The notes under the pieces were generated by a model that did no database searches, was not told where the DNA came from, and saw nothing but the letters and a program-made list of their open reading frames with translations. 64,000 nucleotides of DNA from JBCBTD01 sp039818825. GTDB taxonomy: Bacteria > Pseudomonadota > Alphaproteobacteria > Geminicoccales > Geminicoccaceae. The first letter of the stretch is position 1. Each line of letters begins with the position of its first letter. The stretch spans positions 1 to 64,000 of the forward strand of contig JBCBTD010000012.1 in the NCBI GenBank assembly GCA_039818825.1, written 5' to 3'. Below, piece after piece: positions 16,824 to 25,803 of this stretch. A program made the position numbers and the translations under genes.

Positions 16824-18734
16824 ATGGACCTGCCCGATCTGGAGCGGTTTGATACTCTGCCGAAGCTGCTGGTGCACAACGGCACGCAGCACGCCGCCGC
16901 CGTCGCCATGCGTGAGAAGGACCTCGGCATCTGGCACGAGTTCACGTGGGGCGACGTGCTGGCCAACGTCCGCACCATCGCACTCGCGCTGACCGACCTC
17001 GAGGTCCGCCGCGGCGACGTCGTGGCGATCATCGGCCGCAACCGCCCGAACTGGTTGTGGAGCGAATGGGCGGTCCACGCCGTTGGCGGCCTCTCGCTCG
17101 GGCTCTACGAGGACGTTCTCGGCGACGAGGCGGCGTATCTCTTGAACTATGCCGAGTCGCGCGTCGTCGTCTGCGAGGACGAGGAGCAGGTCGATAAGCT
17201 CCTGGAACTCGGCGACCGCATCCCGCACGTCGCCTGGATCGTCTATCACGACCCGCGCGGCATGCGGAAATACGCCGACCCGCGCTTGATCGACTGGGGG
17301 GCGTTCCTCGCCCGTGGCGCCGTGGTCGACGCCAGCGATCCGGCTCGCTTCGACCGCGAGGTGGCTGCTGGCAAAGGCGGCGACGCGGCGATCCTCTGCA
17401 CGACGTCGGGCACCACCTCGCACCCCAAGCTGGCGGTGCTGGAGCACGGCCGCTTCATGCGCCATTGCGCCCGATACCTGGAGCGCGACCCGCGCGAGCC
17501 GACGGACGACTACGTCTGCATGCTGCCGCTGCCGTGGATCATGGAGCAGGTCTACGTCGCGGTGATGTCACTCCTGTCGCGGATCCGCGTGAACTTCCCC
17601 GAGAGCGGGGAGACGGCGATGCACGACATGCGGGAGATCGGGCCGACCCACATCCTGCTCGCCCCGCGCGTCTGGGAACAGACGGCGGCCGACGTCCGCG
17701 CCCGGATCATGGACGCCAATCGCGCCAATCGCTGGCTGTTCGAAACCGGGATGCGCCGTGGCATCGACGCCCTGGAGCAAGGCCGCCGCGACTGGGTCGC
17801 GGACGCCTTGACCTTCCGCTCGCTGAAGGACCGGCTCGGGTTCCGCAACGTCAAGTCGGCGGCCACCGGCGGCGCCGCGCTCGGGCCCGACACCTTCAAG
17901 TTCTTCCTGGCCATGGGGGTGCCGCTCCGTCAGCTCTACGGCCAGACCGAGCTTTGCGGCGCCTACACCCTGCAGGACGGTAGCGGCATCGACTTCGACA
18001 GCTCCGGCTTGCCCTTCACCGAGGTGGAGCTGCGCATCGACCATGCCGACGCCAACGGGGTCGGCGAAATCGTCACCCGTCACCCCAACATGTTCCGCGG
18101 CTACTTCAAGGTCGACGAGACGCCCGACGTCGACGCCGAAGGTTGGATGCACACGGGCGACGCCGGCTATCTGGACGACGCTGGCCGCCTCGTGGTCATC
18201 GACCGGCTGCGCGACATCGCCACGACGTCCGGCGGCGATCGTTTCTCGCCCCAGTACATCGAGAACAAGCTGAAGTTCTCCCCATACGTCGGCGAGTGCG
18301 TGGTGCTCGGCGATGGTCGCGCGTTTCTCAGCGCCATCCTCTGCATCCGTTTCCAGATGGTCGCCAAATGGGCCGAGCAGAAGCGGGTCGGCTTCACGAC
18401 GTACGGCAACCTCGCCGCCAACGCGCAGACGTACGATCTGATCGCCGGCGAGGTGGCCAAGGTCAACGAGAGCCTGCCGCCGGCCCAGCGCCTCCGGCGG
18501 TTTCTCTTGCTGTTCAAGGAGCTGGACGCCGATGACGGCGAACTGACGCGCACCCGCAAAGTCCGGCGCGCGGTCATCGATCAGCGCTACGCGCCGCTGA
18601 TCGATGCGATCTACGCCGGTACCTCTGCGGTCCGGATGGATGCCGAGGTGACCTTCGAAGACGGGCGCAAGGGCACCATCGATGCGCTGATGGCGATCCG
18701 CGACCTTGCCGCCGACGCGGTGGAGCCGGCTTGA
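16824..18734 (+). CDS. AMP-binding long-chain acyl-CoA synthetase-like ligase
   Basis: A 636-residue adenylate-forming enzyme of the long-chain acyl-CoA synthetase (FadD15-like) group. The phosphate loop is CTTSGTTSHPK, with YGQTELCG and the adenylation motif MHTGDAGYLDDAGRLVVIDR further on. A GGAG sequence precedes the ATG by seven bases. It is the first gene of a run of seven, and its stop overlaps the ABC ATPase start. This pairing suggests that it traps an imported carboxylic acid as a CoA thioester. The acid is not known, and a branched or aromatic acid is as plausible as a long-chain fatty acid. Confidence 0.92.
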   Translation: MDLPDLERFDTLPKLLVHNGTQHAAAVAMREKDLGIWHEFTWGDVLANVRTIALALTDLEVRRGDVVAIIGRNRPNWLWSEWAVHAVGGLSLGLYEDVLGDEAAYLLNYAESRVVVCEDEEQVDKLLELGDRIPHVAWIVYHDPRGMRKYADPRLIDWGAFLARGAVVDASDPARFDREVAAGKGGDAAILCTTSGTTSHPKLAVLEHGRFMRHCARYLERDPREPTDDYVCMLPLPWIMEQVYVAVMSLLSRIRVNFPESGETAMHDMREIGPTHILLAPRVWEQTAADVRARIMDANRANRWLFETGMRRGIDALEQGRRDWVADALTFRSLKDRLGFRNVKSAATGGAALGPDTFKFFLAMGVPLRQLYGQTELCGAYTLQDGSGIDFDSSGLPFTEVELRIDHADANGVGEIVTRHPNMFRGYFKVDETPDVDAEGWMHTGDAGYLDDAGRLVVIDRLRDIATTSGGDRFSPQYIENKLKFSPYVGECVVLGDGRAFLSAILCIRFQMVAKWAEQKRVGFTTYGNLAANAQTYDLIAGEVAKVNESLPPAQRLRRFLLLFKELDADDGELTRTRKVRRAVIDQRYAPLIDAIYAGTSAVRMDAEVTFEDGRKGTIDALMAIRDLAADAVEPA

Positions 18735-19558
18735 TGGACGCCACCCAGGAAGTCCCGGCGGGCCGACGGCTGCGCGCCCGCGAAATCGGCGACGTGCTGC
18801 TGGAAGTCCGCGACATCTCGCTCCGCTTCGGCGGTGTCCGCGCGCTCTCCAACGTCAGCTTCGACGTTCGCCGCGGCGAGATCCGCGCGATCATCGGCCC
18901 GAACGGTGCCGGCAAGTCGTCGATGCTCAACGTCATCAACGGCTTTTACCAACCCCAGGAGGGCCAGATCGTCTGGCAGGGGGAACCGCTACGCAAGATG
19001 CGCCCGCACTTCGCCGCCGCCAACGGGATCGCCCGCACCTTCCAGAACATCGCCCTGTTCAAGGGCATGAGCACCCTCGACAACGTCATGACCGGGCGGA
19101 TGCTGAAGATGCACGCGACCTGGTTCGAGCAGATGGTCTATCTCGGCCGAGCGCGGCGCGAGGAGATCGAGCATCGCCGCTACTGCGAGACGATCATCGA
19201 CTTCCTGGAGATCCAGGCCCACCGCCACACGCCGGTCGGCAAGCTGCCCTACGGTCTGCAAAAGCGCGTCGAACTCGCCCGCGCGTTGGCGGCCGAGCCG
19301 CAGCTGCTGCTGCTCGACGAGCCGATGGCCGGGATGAACGTCGAGGAGAAGGAGGACATGTGCCGCTTCGTCCTCGACGTGAACGAAGAATTCGGCACCA
19401 CGGTTGCGCTGATCGAGCACGACATGGGCGTGGTCATGGACATTTCCGACCGCGTGGTCGTCCTCGACTATGGCGAACTGCTGGCCGACGGCACGCCCGA
19501 CGCCGTACGTGCCGATCCCGACGTGATCGCGGCCTATCTCGGCGTGCAGCCAGACTGA
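18734..19558 (+). CDS. Branched-chain amino acid-type ABC transporter ATPase (LivG-like)
   Basis: An ATPase subunit of about 274 residues with Walker A GPNGAGKSSMLN, a degenerate signature region (PYGLQKRVELARAL), Walker B LLLLDEPMAGMN and the switch histidine in LIEHDMGVVM. FGGVRALSNVSFDV is typical of LivG. The ATG at 18734 shares one base with the previous stop (TGATG). A TTG three bases earlier is also possible. It works with LivF-like, LivH-like and LivM-like subunits encoded downstream. Confidence 0.95.
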   Translation: MDATQEVPAGRRLRAREIGDVLLEVRDISLRFGGVRALSNVSFDVRRGEIRAIIGPNGAGKSSMLNVINGFYQPQEGQIVWQGEPLRKMRPHFAAANGIARTFQNIALFKGMSTLDNVMTGRMLKMHATWFEQMVYLGRARREEIEHRRYCETIIDFLEIQAHRHTPVGKLPYGLQKRVELARALAAEPQLLLLDEPMAGMNVEEKEDMCRFVLDVNEEFGTTVALIEHDMGVVMDISDRVVVLDYGELLADGTPDAVRADPDVIAAYLGVQPD

Positions 19559-19580
19559 CGCGCCTCAGTGGAGACTGCCT

Positions 19581-20510
19581 TTGCTCGATCTCATACTCTT
19601 CGAGCCCATCCGCGAGATTTTTGAGTATCCGCCTTTCTTCTTCGAAGTATTGATTGGCGGGCTGTTGACCGGGGTCATGTACGCGCTGGTGGCGCTGGGC
19701 TTCGTGCTGATCTTCAAGGCCTCCGGCGTCTTCAATTTCGCCCAGGGCGCCATGGTGCTGTTCGCCGCGCTGACCTTCGTCGGCCTGATCGATCTCGGCA
19801 TCAACATGTGGCTGGCGCTGGTCCTGGCCGCCGGAGTCATGGTCCTGCTGGCCTTCGCCATCGAGCGGGTCGTCCTGAGGCCGCTCGTTGGCCAGGCGCC
19901 GATCAGCCTGTTCATGGCGACCATCGGCATCGCGTTTTTCCTCGACGGCTTCGGCCAGACGATCTGGGGCTCCGACGTCGAGGTGCTCGACGTCGGGATT
20001 CCCGACGGCCCGATCATCGTCGGCGGCCTCTTCATGAACGCCTTCGACGTCTACGCCGCGCTGGTCTGCGGGGTGCTGGTTGCAGCACTCGCGCTGTTCT
20101 TCCAGTACACGGCGACCGGCCGCGCCCTGCGGGCCGTCGCCGACGACCACACGGCGGCGATGAGCGTCGGCATCCCCTTGAACCGCATCTGGACGATCGT
20201 CTGGGCGGTCGCCGGCATCGTCGGCCTCGTCGCCGGCATCATGTGGGGCTCGAAGCTCGGCGTGCAGTTCACCTTGAGCCTGATCGCCCTGAAAGCGCTG
20301 CCGGTCTTGATCCTCGGCGGCTTCACCTCGGTGCCGGGTGCCATCGTCGGCGGGCTCATCATCGGCGCCGGTGAAAAGATCTTCGAGGTGTTCTGGGTTG
20401 GTCTGCACGGCGGTGCCGCGGAAGACTGGTTCGCCTACATGCTGGCCATGGTGTTTCTGCTGTTCCGGCCGCAGGGTCTGTTCGGCGAAAAGATCATCGA
20501 GCGGGTCTGA
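19581..20510 (+). CDS. Branched-chain amino acid-type ABC permease (LivH-like)
   Basis: A hydrophobic 309-residue permease with about eight membrane segments, starting from a TTG codon. The conserved Liv permease stretch GLLTGVMYALVALGFVLIFKASGVFNFAQGAMVL and, near the end, ALPVLILGGFTSVPGAIVGGLIIG are clear. It forms the membrane channel with the LivM-like subunit. It lies 22 bases after the LivG-like gene. Confidence 0.95.
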   Translation: MLDLILFEPIREIFEYPPFFFEVLIGGLLTGVMYALVALGFVLIFKASGVFNFAQGAMVLFAALTFVGLIDLGINMWLALVLAAGVMVLLAFAIERVVLRPLVGQAPISLFMATIGIAFFLDGFGQTIWGSDVEVLDVGIPDGPIIVGGLFMNAFDVYAALVCGVLVAALALFFQYTATGRALRAVADDHTAAMSVGIPLNRIWTIVWAVAGIVGLVAGIMWGSKLGVQFTLSLIALKALPVLILGGFTSVPGAIVGGLIIGAGEKIFEVFWVGLHGGAAEDWFAYMLAMVFLLFRPQGLFGEKIIERV

Positions 20511-20513
20511 ACC

Positions 20514-21593
20514 ATGTTCTATTTCGAGACCGGCCAATACAAGACGAGCTACGCGGCCGACCAGCAGATCTTCCCGCTGGTCCAGGATCGCGTCGGCATC
20601 GCCGTCATCGTCCTCTTGGCGTTTGTCGCGGTGCCGCTGCTGGCGAGCCCCTATTGGCTCGGCACGATCATGGTGCCGTTCTTGATTTTTGCGCTCGCGG
20701 CGATCGGGCTGAACCTGTTGACCGGCTATGCTGGCCAGTTGTCCCTCGGCACCGGCGGCTTCATGGCGACGGGCGCGTTCGCCGCCTACAAGCTGACCAC
20801 CGCCTTTCCCGAATTGAACATCGTCGTCGTGCTGCTGCTTTCCGGCACCATCACCGCGCTGGTCGGCGTGTTGTTCGGGCTGCCGAGCCTGCGCATCAAG
20901 GGCTTCTATCTCGCGGTCGCGACCTTGGCGGCGCAGTTCTTCCTGGTCTGGCTCTACAACAAGGTGCCGTGGTTCACCAATTACAGCGCCTCCGGCGTCA
21001 TCAGCGCGCCGCCGCGCGACGTCGTGCCGGGCGTGCAGGTGACCGGGGCGGCCGCCTCGACCGAGGCCAAGTACCTGTTCGTCCTGACCCTCGTCGTCGT
21101 CCTCGCCTGGGTCGCCAAGAATCTGACCCGCTCGAAGCTCGGCCGGTCGTGGATGGCGATCCGCGACATGGACATCGCCGCCGAGATCATCGGCATCCGT
21201 CCGACCACGACCAAGCTCTCGGCGTTCGCCATCAGCTCGTTCTACATCGGCATCGCCGGTGCGCTCTGGGCGTTCGTCCACACCGGTTCGGTCGAGGCGC
21301 TGGCGTTCGAGATCAACGTGTCGTTCGCGGTCCTGTTCATGATCATCATCGGTGGGCTAGGGACCATCCTCGGCGGCTTTCTCGGTGCCGCGTTCATCGT
21401 GCTGTTGCCGATCCTGGTGAACACGACCTTGCTGGCGCTGGGTCTCCAGAACGCCATCGAACTCGCCGGCCACATCGAGTTCATGATCATGGGTGCCTTG
21501 ATCGTCGCCTTCTTGATCTTCGAGCCGCACGGCATGGCGCGGATGTGGCAGATCTTGAAGCAGAAGCTGCGAACGTGGCCGTTCCCCTATTGA
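20514..21593 (+). CDS. Branched-chain amino acid-type ABC permease (LivM-like)
   Basis: A 359-residue permease of the LivM type with about ten membrane segments. The conserved loops are GLNLLTGYAGQLSLGTGGFM, LRIKGFYLAVATLA, and GRSWMAIRDMDIAAEIIGI. The C-terminal LFMIIIGGLGTILGGFLGA is also typical. It starts three bases after livH and is followed by a 115-base gap before the binding-protein gene. Confidence 0.95.
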   Translation: MFYFETGQYKTSYAADQQIFPLVQDRVGIAVIVLLAFVAVPLLASPYWLGTIMVPFLIFALAAIGLNLLTGYAGQLSLGTGGFMATGAFAAYKLTTAFPELNIVVVLLLSGTITALVGVLFGLPSLRIKGFYLAVATLAAQFFLVWLYNKVPWFTNYSASGVISAPPRDVVPGVQVTGAAASTEAKYLFVLTLVVVLAWVAKNLTRSKLGRSWMAIRDMDIAAEIIGIRPTTTKLSAFAISSFYIGIAGALWAFVHTGSVEALAFEINVSFAVLFMIIIGGLGTILGGFLGAAFIVLLPILVNTTLLALGLQNAIELAGHIEFMIMGALIVAFLIFEPHGMARMWQILKQKLRTWPFPY

Positions 21594-21708
21594 TCCGCCT
21601 GCCCATCGCCGGCGCCACCTGCGCGATTGCGCGCACTGGCGCGTTTGCTACCAATGGGCACAACCGACGGACGGCGAGCCGTCGAACTTCGATCAGGGAG
21701 ATCACCCC

Positions 21709-23022
21709 ATGAGGACACCGGGCATCGCCACCTTGGCGCTGTCGGCGGCGATCGCCGCTTCGACCGTGTTCGCCCCAGCTCTGGCCCAAGCGGACGAGCA
21801 GTTCATTCCGATCCTCAGCTACCGGACCGGCGCCTACGCGCCGAACGGCATTCCGCTGGCCAACGGCCAGGTCGATTACTACCGGATGATCAACGCCCGC
21901 GACGGCGGCGTGAACGGCGTGCCGCTCGCGATCGAGGAATGCGACACCGCCTACAACAACGACCAGGGCGTCGAGTGCTACGAGCGGCTCAAGGGCCGCG
22001 GCGCCAGCGTCATCTCGCCGTTCTCGACCGGCATCACCTACGCGCTGATCGAGCGCACCAAGGCCGACGGGATCCCGCTCTTCACCATGGGCTACGGGCG
22101 CACCGACGCCTCCGACGGCACGGTCTTCCCGCACGTGTTCACGATGCCGATGACCTACTGGTCGCAAGCCACGTCGATCATCCAGTACATCGCCGACCAG
22201 GAAGGCGGTGATCTGGAAGGCAAGACCATTGCGCTCGTTTATCACGACAGCGCCTACGGCAAGGAGCCGATCGCGACCTTGGAGAAGCTGGCCGCGGAGA
22301 AGGGCTTCACTTTGGAGCTGTTCCCGGTCGCCCATCCGGGCCTCGAGCAGAAAGCCACGTGGCTGACCATCGGCCGGCGGCTCCGCCCCGACTGGGTGGT
22401 GATGTGGGGCTGGGGCGTGATGAACGCGACCGCGATCAAGGAGGCGGCGGCCGTCGGCTATCCGATGGACCGCTTCGTCGGCAACCACTGGGCCGGCGCC
22501 GAGGTCGACGTGATCCCCGCAGGCGACAGCGCCATCGGCTACCTCGCCGCCAACTTCCACAGCCCGGGTGATGGCTTCGCCGTCCACGACGACATCTACA
22601 CCCACGTCTACGACACGGGCGACGGCGCCGGCGACCGTGAGCGGGTCGGCGAGGTGCTCTACAACCGCGGCATCGTCAACGCCGCCATCGTCGTCGAGGC
22701 GATCCGTGCCGGCCAGGCGATCCACGGCAACCGCGTCCTCACGGGCGAGGAGGTGCGCGACGGCTTCGAGGCGTTGAACCTGAGCCCCGAGGGCCTGGCC
22801 GAACTCGGTTTGGCGGAGTTCATGAACCCGATCGCCGTCACTTGCGCGGACCACGAGGGCGGCGGGGCGATCTTCGTCCAGCAATGGGACGGCGAAACCT
22901 GGGACCGCGTCTCCGACTGGATCCCGCCGATGACCGACCTGGTGCGGCCGATGATCGAAGAGAGCGCCGCCGCCTATGCTGCCGAGAAGGGCCTGACCCC
23001 GCGCGACTGCCCGAGCAGCTGA
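21709..23022 (+). CDS. Periplasmic substrate-binding protein of the Liv-type ABC transporter
   Basis: A 437-residue exported binding protein with a signal peptide (TLALSAAIAASTVFAPALAQA, cut expected after AQA) and a two-lobe Peripla_BP_6-type fold. The region QFIPILSYRTGAYAPNG is the typical N-terminal strand of this subgroup. GGAG precedes the ATG by about eight bases. A small GC-rich hairpin (21670-21683) lies in the leader. The ligand is unknown; members of this subgroup sit beside acyl-CoA ligases, which suggests carboxylic acids rather than amino acids. Confidence 0.93.
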   Translation: MRTPGIATLALSAAIAASTVFAPALAQADEQFIPILSYRTGAYAPNGIPLANGQVDYYRMINARDGGVNGVPLAIEECDTAYNNDQGVECYERLKGRGASVISPFSTGITYALIERTKADGIPLFTMGYGRTDASDGTVFPHVFTMPMTYWSQATSIIQYIADQEGGDLEGKTIALVYHDSAYGKEPIATLEKLAAEKGFTLELFPVAHPGLEQKATWLTIGRRLRPDWVVMWGWGVMNATAIKEAAAVGYPMDRFVGNHWAGAEVDVIPAGDSAIGYLAANFHSPGDGFAVHDDIYTHVYDTGDGAGDRERVGEVLYNRGIVNAAIVVEAIRAGQAIHGNRVLTGEEVRDGFEALNLSPEGLAELGLAEFMNPIAVTCADHEGGGAIFVQQWDGETWDRVSDWIPPMTDLVRPMIEESAAAYAAEKGLTPRDCPSS

Positions 23023-23032
23023 GGACTAGCCC

Positions 23033-23902
23033 ATGGCCTCCGCCGCGTCCGCACCCGCCAAGTCTGCCGACAGCACGTCGGCGGCGCCGGGCGCGGGCGC
23101 GGCGGATGTGCTGCTCGCGGTCAACTCGATCGAGGTCGTCTACGACCACGTGGTGCTGGTGCTCAAGGGCGTCTCCCTCGCGGTGCGCGAGGGCGGCATC
23201 ACCGCTCTGCTCGGCGCCAACGGTGCCGGGAAGACCACCACCTTGAAGGCGGTCTCGAACCTGCTCCGCGCCGAACGTGGTGAGGTCACCAAGGGCGACA
23301 TCACCTTGCGCGGTGAAGACGTCGCCCATCTGTCGCCCAACGAGCTCGTCACCCGCGGCGTCGTCCAGGTGATGGAGGGGCGCCACTGCTTCGAGCACCT
23401 GACCATCGAAGAGAACCTTCTGACCGGCGCCTATACCCGCAGAGATGGTGCGGCGGCGCTGCGTGACGATCTCGACATGGTTTACGGCTACTTCCCCCGG
23501 CTCAAGGAGCGCCGTCGCGCGCAAGCGGGGTACACCTCCGGTGGCGAGCAGCAGATGTGCGCCATCGGCCGGGCGCTGATGGCCCGACCCCGCGTCATCC
23601 TGCTGGACGAGCCGTCGATGGGCCTTGCCCCGCAGCTGGTCGAGGAAATCTTCGAGATCGTCGCCGAGTTGAACCGGAAGGCCGGCGTCACGTTCCTGCT
23701 CGCCGAGCAGAACACGAACATCGCGTTGCGCTATGCTCACGACGGTTACATCCTGGAGAACGGTCGCGTCGTGCTGGAGGGGGAAGCCTCCGCGCTGCGT
23801 GACAACGAGGACGTCAAAGAGTTCTACCTGGGCATCGGCTCGGCCGGGCGTCGAAGCTTCCGCGACATCAAGAGCTACAAGCGGCGCAAGCGCTGGCTCT
23901 GA
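23033..23902 (+). CDS. Branched-chain amino acid-type ABC transporter ATPase (LivF-like)
   Basis: A 289-residue second ATPase with Walker A GANGAGKTTTLK, signature TSGGEQQMCAIGRALM, Walker B VILLDEPSMGLAP and the histidine-switch position replaced by LLAEQNTN, as usual in LivF. The N-terminal 25 residues are an Ala/Ser-rich extension and the C-terminus has a basic tail (SYKRRKRWL). GAGGA precedes the ATG. It completes the transporter. Confidence 0.94.
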   Translation: MASAASAPAKSADSTSAAPGAGAADVLLAVNSIEVVYDHVVLVLKGVSLAVREGGITALLGANGAGKTTTLKAVSNLLRAERGEVTKGDITLRGEDVAHLSPNELVTRGVVQVMEGRHCFEHLTIEENLLTGAYTRRDGAAALRDDLDMVYGYFPRLKERRRAQAGYTSGGEQQMCAIGRALMARPRVILLDEPSMGLAPQLVEEIFEIVAELNRKAGVTFLLAEQNTNIALRYAHDGYILENGRVVLEGEASALRDNEDVKEFYLGIGSAGRRSFRDIKSYKRRKRWL

Positions 23903-23944
23903 CGTCGCCGACACGCCCGGCCGCGGCACGCAGCGGGGACAGAA

Positions 23945-25183
23945 ATGGTCGACGACGCGACAGAATTCTACGATCACCAAGAGATCCGCGACCCCGACCA
24001 GCGCCACGCGCAGATCTACACGGCTCTGCCAGGATTGGTCCGCCATGCCGTCGACAACGCCCCGGCCTTGGCTCGCCATCTTGCTGGCACCGACCCGGCC
24101 GGCGTCACCAGTCCCGCCGCCCTGGCGGCGTTGCCGGTGCTCCGAAAATCCGAGCTGATCGAACGCCAGGCCACCGAGCCGCCCTTCGCCGGCTTGGTCG
24201 CCACGCCGATCAGCCGGCTCGCCCGAGTGTTCGCCTCGCCCGGACCGATCGCCGAGCCCGAAGGCCTGCGCACCGACTATTGGCGCTGCGCCCGCGCCCT
24301 CTATGCCGCCGGCTTCCGCACCGGTGACCTGGTCCACAACGCCTTCTCCTATCACCTGACGCCGGCGGGGATGATGATCGAGGGCGGGGCCAGAGCCCTC
24401 GGTTGTCCGGTGCTGGCCGCCGGCACCGGACAGACCGCCCGCCAGCTCCAGGCGATCGACCGGCTGCGGCCCGTCGGCTACGCCGGCACGCCGTCCTTCC
24501 TCCGCATTCTGCTCGACGAGGCGGCCGACCATGGTGCCGACGTCTCGGCCTTCACCAAGGCGCTGGTCTCGGGCGAGGCGTTCCCGCCGACCGTCCGCGA
24601 CGACCTCCAGACGCGTTACGGCGTCGCCGCCTACCAGTGCTACGCCACGGCCGACGCCGGCCTGATCGCCTATGAAACCCGCGCCCGCGACGGTCTCATC
24701 GGCGACGAGGCCGTGATCATCGAGATCGTCCACCCCGGCACCGGCGACCCGGTCGACGACGGCGAGGTCGGCGAGCTGGTCATCACCAGCTTCAACCCCG
24801 ACTACCCGCTGATCCGGTTCGCCACCGGCGACCTCTCGGCGGTCCTGCCGGGCGCCAGCCCGTGCGGCCGCACCAATCGCCGAATCCGCGGCTGGCTGGG
24901 ACGCGCCGACCAGTCCGCCAAAGTCCGCGGCATGTTCGTCCATCCGCACCAGGTGGCGGCGATCGCCGAGCGCCACGAACTAGGCCGCAGCCGCATCGTC
25001 ATCGACCTCGACGAGGGCAAGGACCGCCTGCGGCTCCTGGTCGAGGCCGCGGCGGCACCCGGTCTCGCCGAGCACCTGGAGCAGACCATCCGCGAGACCA
25101 TCAGCTTGCGCGGCGAAGTGCACTTCGTCGCGCCCGGCAGCCTGCCCGACGACGGCAAGGTGATCGAAGACCGCCGGAGCTGA
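23945..25183 (+). CDS. PaaK-like phenylacetate-CoA ligase family protein
   Basis: A 412-residue adenylate-forming enzyme related to phenylacetate-CoA ligase. The PaaK-type sequences are LPVLRKSELIERQ, YAGTPSFLRILLDEA, LVSGEAFPPTVRDDL and GRADQSAKVRGMFVHP. It lies 42 bases after the LivF-like gene as the last member of the transporter cluster. The usual phosphate loop is altered (FASPGPIAEP), as is common in this subgroup. An aromatic acid substrate is plausible but unproven. Confidence 0.9.
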   Translation: MVDDATEFYDHQEIRDPDQRHAQIYTALPGLVRHAVDNAPALARHLAGTDPAGVTSPAALAALPVLRKSELIERQATEPPFAGLVATPISRLARVFASPGPIAEPEGLRTDYWRCARALYAAGFRTGDLVHNAFSYHLTPAGMMIEGGARALGCPVLAAGTGQTARQLQAIDRLRPVGYAGTPSFLRILLDEAADHGADVSAFTKALVSGEAFPPTVRDDLQTRYGVAAYQCYATADAGLIAYETRARDGLIGDEAVIIEIVHPGTGDPVDDGEVGELVITSFNPDYPLIRFATGDLSAVLPGASPCGRTNRRIRGWLGRADQSAKVRGMFVHPHQVAAIAERHELGRSRIVIDLDEGKDRLRLLVEAAAAPGLAEHLEQTIRETISLRGEVHFVAPGSLPDDGKVIEDRRS

Positions 25184-25188
25184 CGCCG

Positions 25189-25803
25189 TTGAACCCAGCC
25201 GACGACGCGCTCGACGCGCTGGTCCGGGCGCGCGGCCTCGCTTGCCGCCGTGCCGGCCGCGACGTGTTCAGCGACCTGTCGCTCGCCGTCGACAGGGGCG
25301 GCGCGCTGCTGCTGAGGGGGCCGAACGGCAGCGGCAAGTCGAGCCTGCTCCGCACCTTGGCGGGCCTGTTGGAGCCGGCCGCGGGCGAGAGCCACGTCGC
25401 ACCGGCCGCCGACGGCAGCCCCGGCCTTCACTATGTCGGCCACGGCGATCCGGCCAAGCCGACCCTCAGCGTCGAAGAAAACCTCGCCTTCGCCGCGGCG
25501 CTTGGCGGGGGCGGCGGCGACGTCGAGGCGGGCCTGCGGGCCTTCGCCCTGGTGCGTCTCGCCGACACGCCTGCCCGCTACCTCTCCTCCGGTCAGCGCC
25601 GCCGGCTGTCCTTGGCGCGGCTCGTCGTGAGCCACAAGGCCGTCTGGCTGCTCGACGAGCCGGGCGTCGGTCTCGACAAGACCAACCGCGACCGCCTCCA
25701 GGCGGCGATCGCCGACCACCGGCGCAAGGGCGGTGCGGTCATCGCCGCCACCCACGGTGACGTCGCGATCGCCGACGCCGCGGTCCTGGACTTCGGCCGT
25801 TGA
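25189..25803 (+). CDS. ccmA: Heme exporter ATP-binding protein CcmA
   Basis: An ABC ATPase of 204 residues, the usual CcmA length, needed to release holo-CcmE in system I cytochrome c maturation. Walker A is GPNGSGKSSLLRTLAGL, the signature is YLSSGQRRRLSLARL, Walker B is VWLLDEPGVGLD and the switch histidine is in AATHGD. The start is a TTG at 25189, five bases after the ligase stop; no ATG or GTG is available before the conserved region. It overlaps ccmB by TTGA. Confidence 0.94.
   Translation: MNPADDALDALVRARGLACRRAGRDVFSDLSLAVDRGGALLLRGPNGSGKSSLLRTLAGLLEPAAGESHVAPAADGSPGLHYVGHGDPAKPTLSVEENLAFAAALGGGGGDVEAGLRAFALVRLADTPARYLSSGQRRRLSLARLVVSHKAVWLLDEPGVGLDKTNRDRLQAAIADHRRKGGAVIAATHGDVAIADAAVLDFGR

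Noticed and set aside
19434..21281. 615-residue open frame on the minus strand
   Set aside because: Antisense shadow of the livH and livM permease genes; composition dominated by Asp, Arg, Gln and Gly.
22838..24976. 712-residue open frame on the minus strand
   Set aside because: Runs antisense to the livF and PaaK-like genes, which have clear motifs; no recognisable domain of its own.
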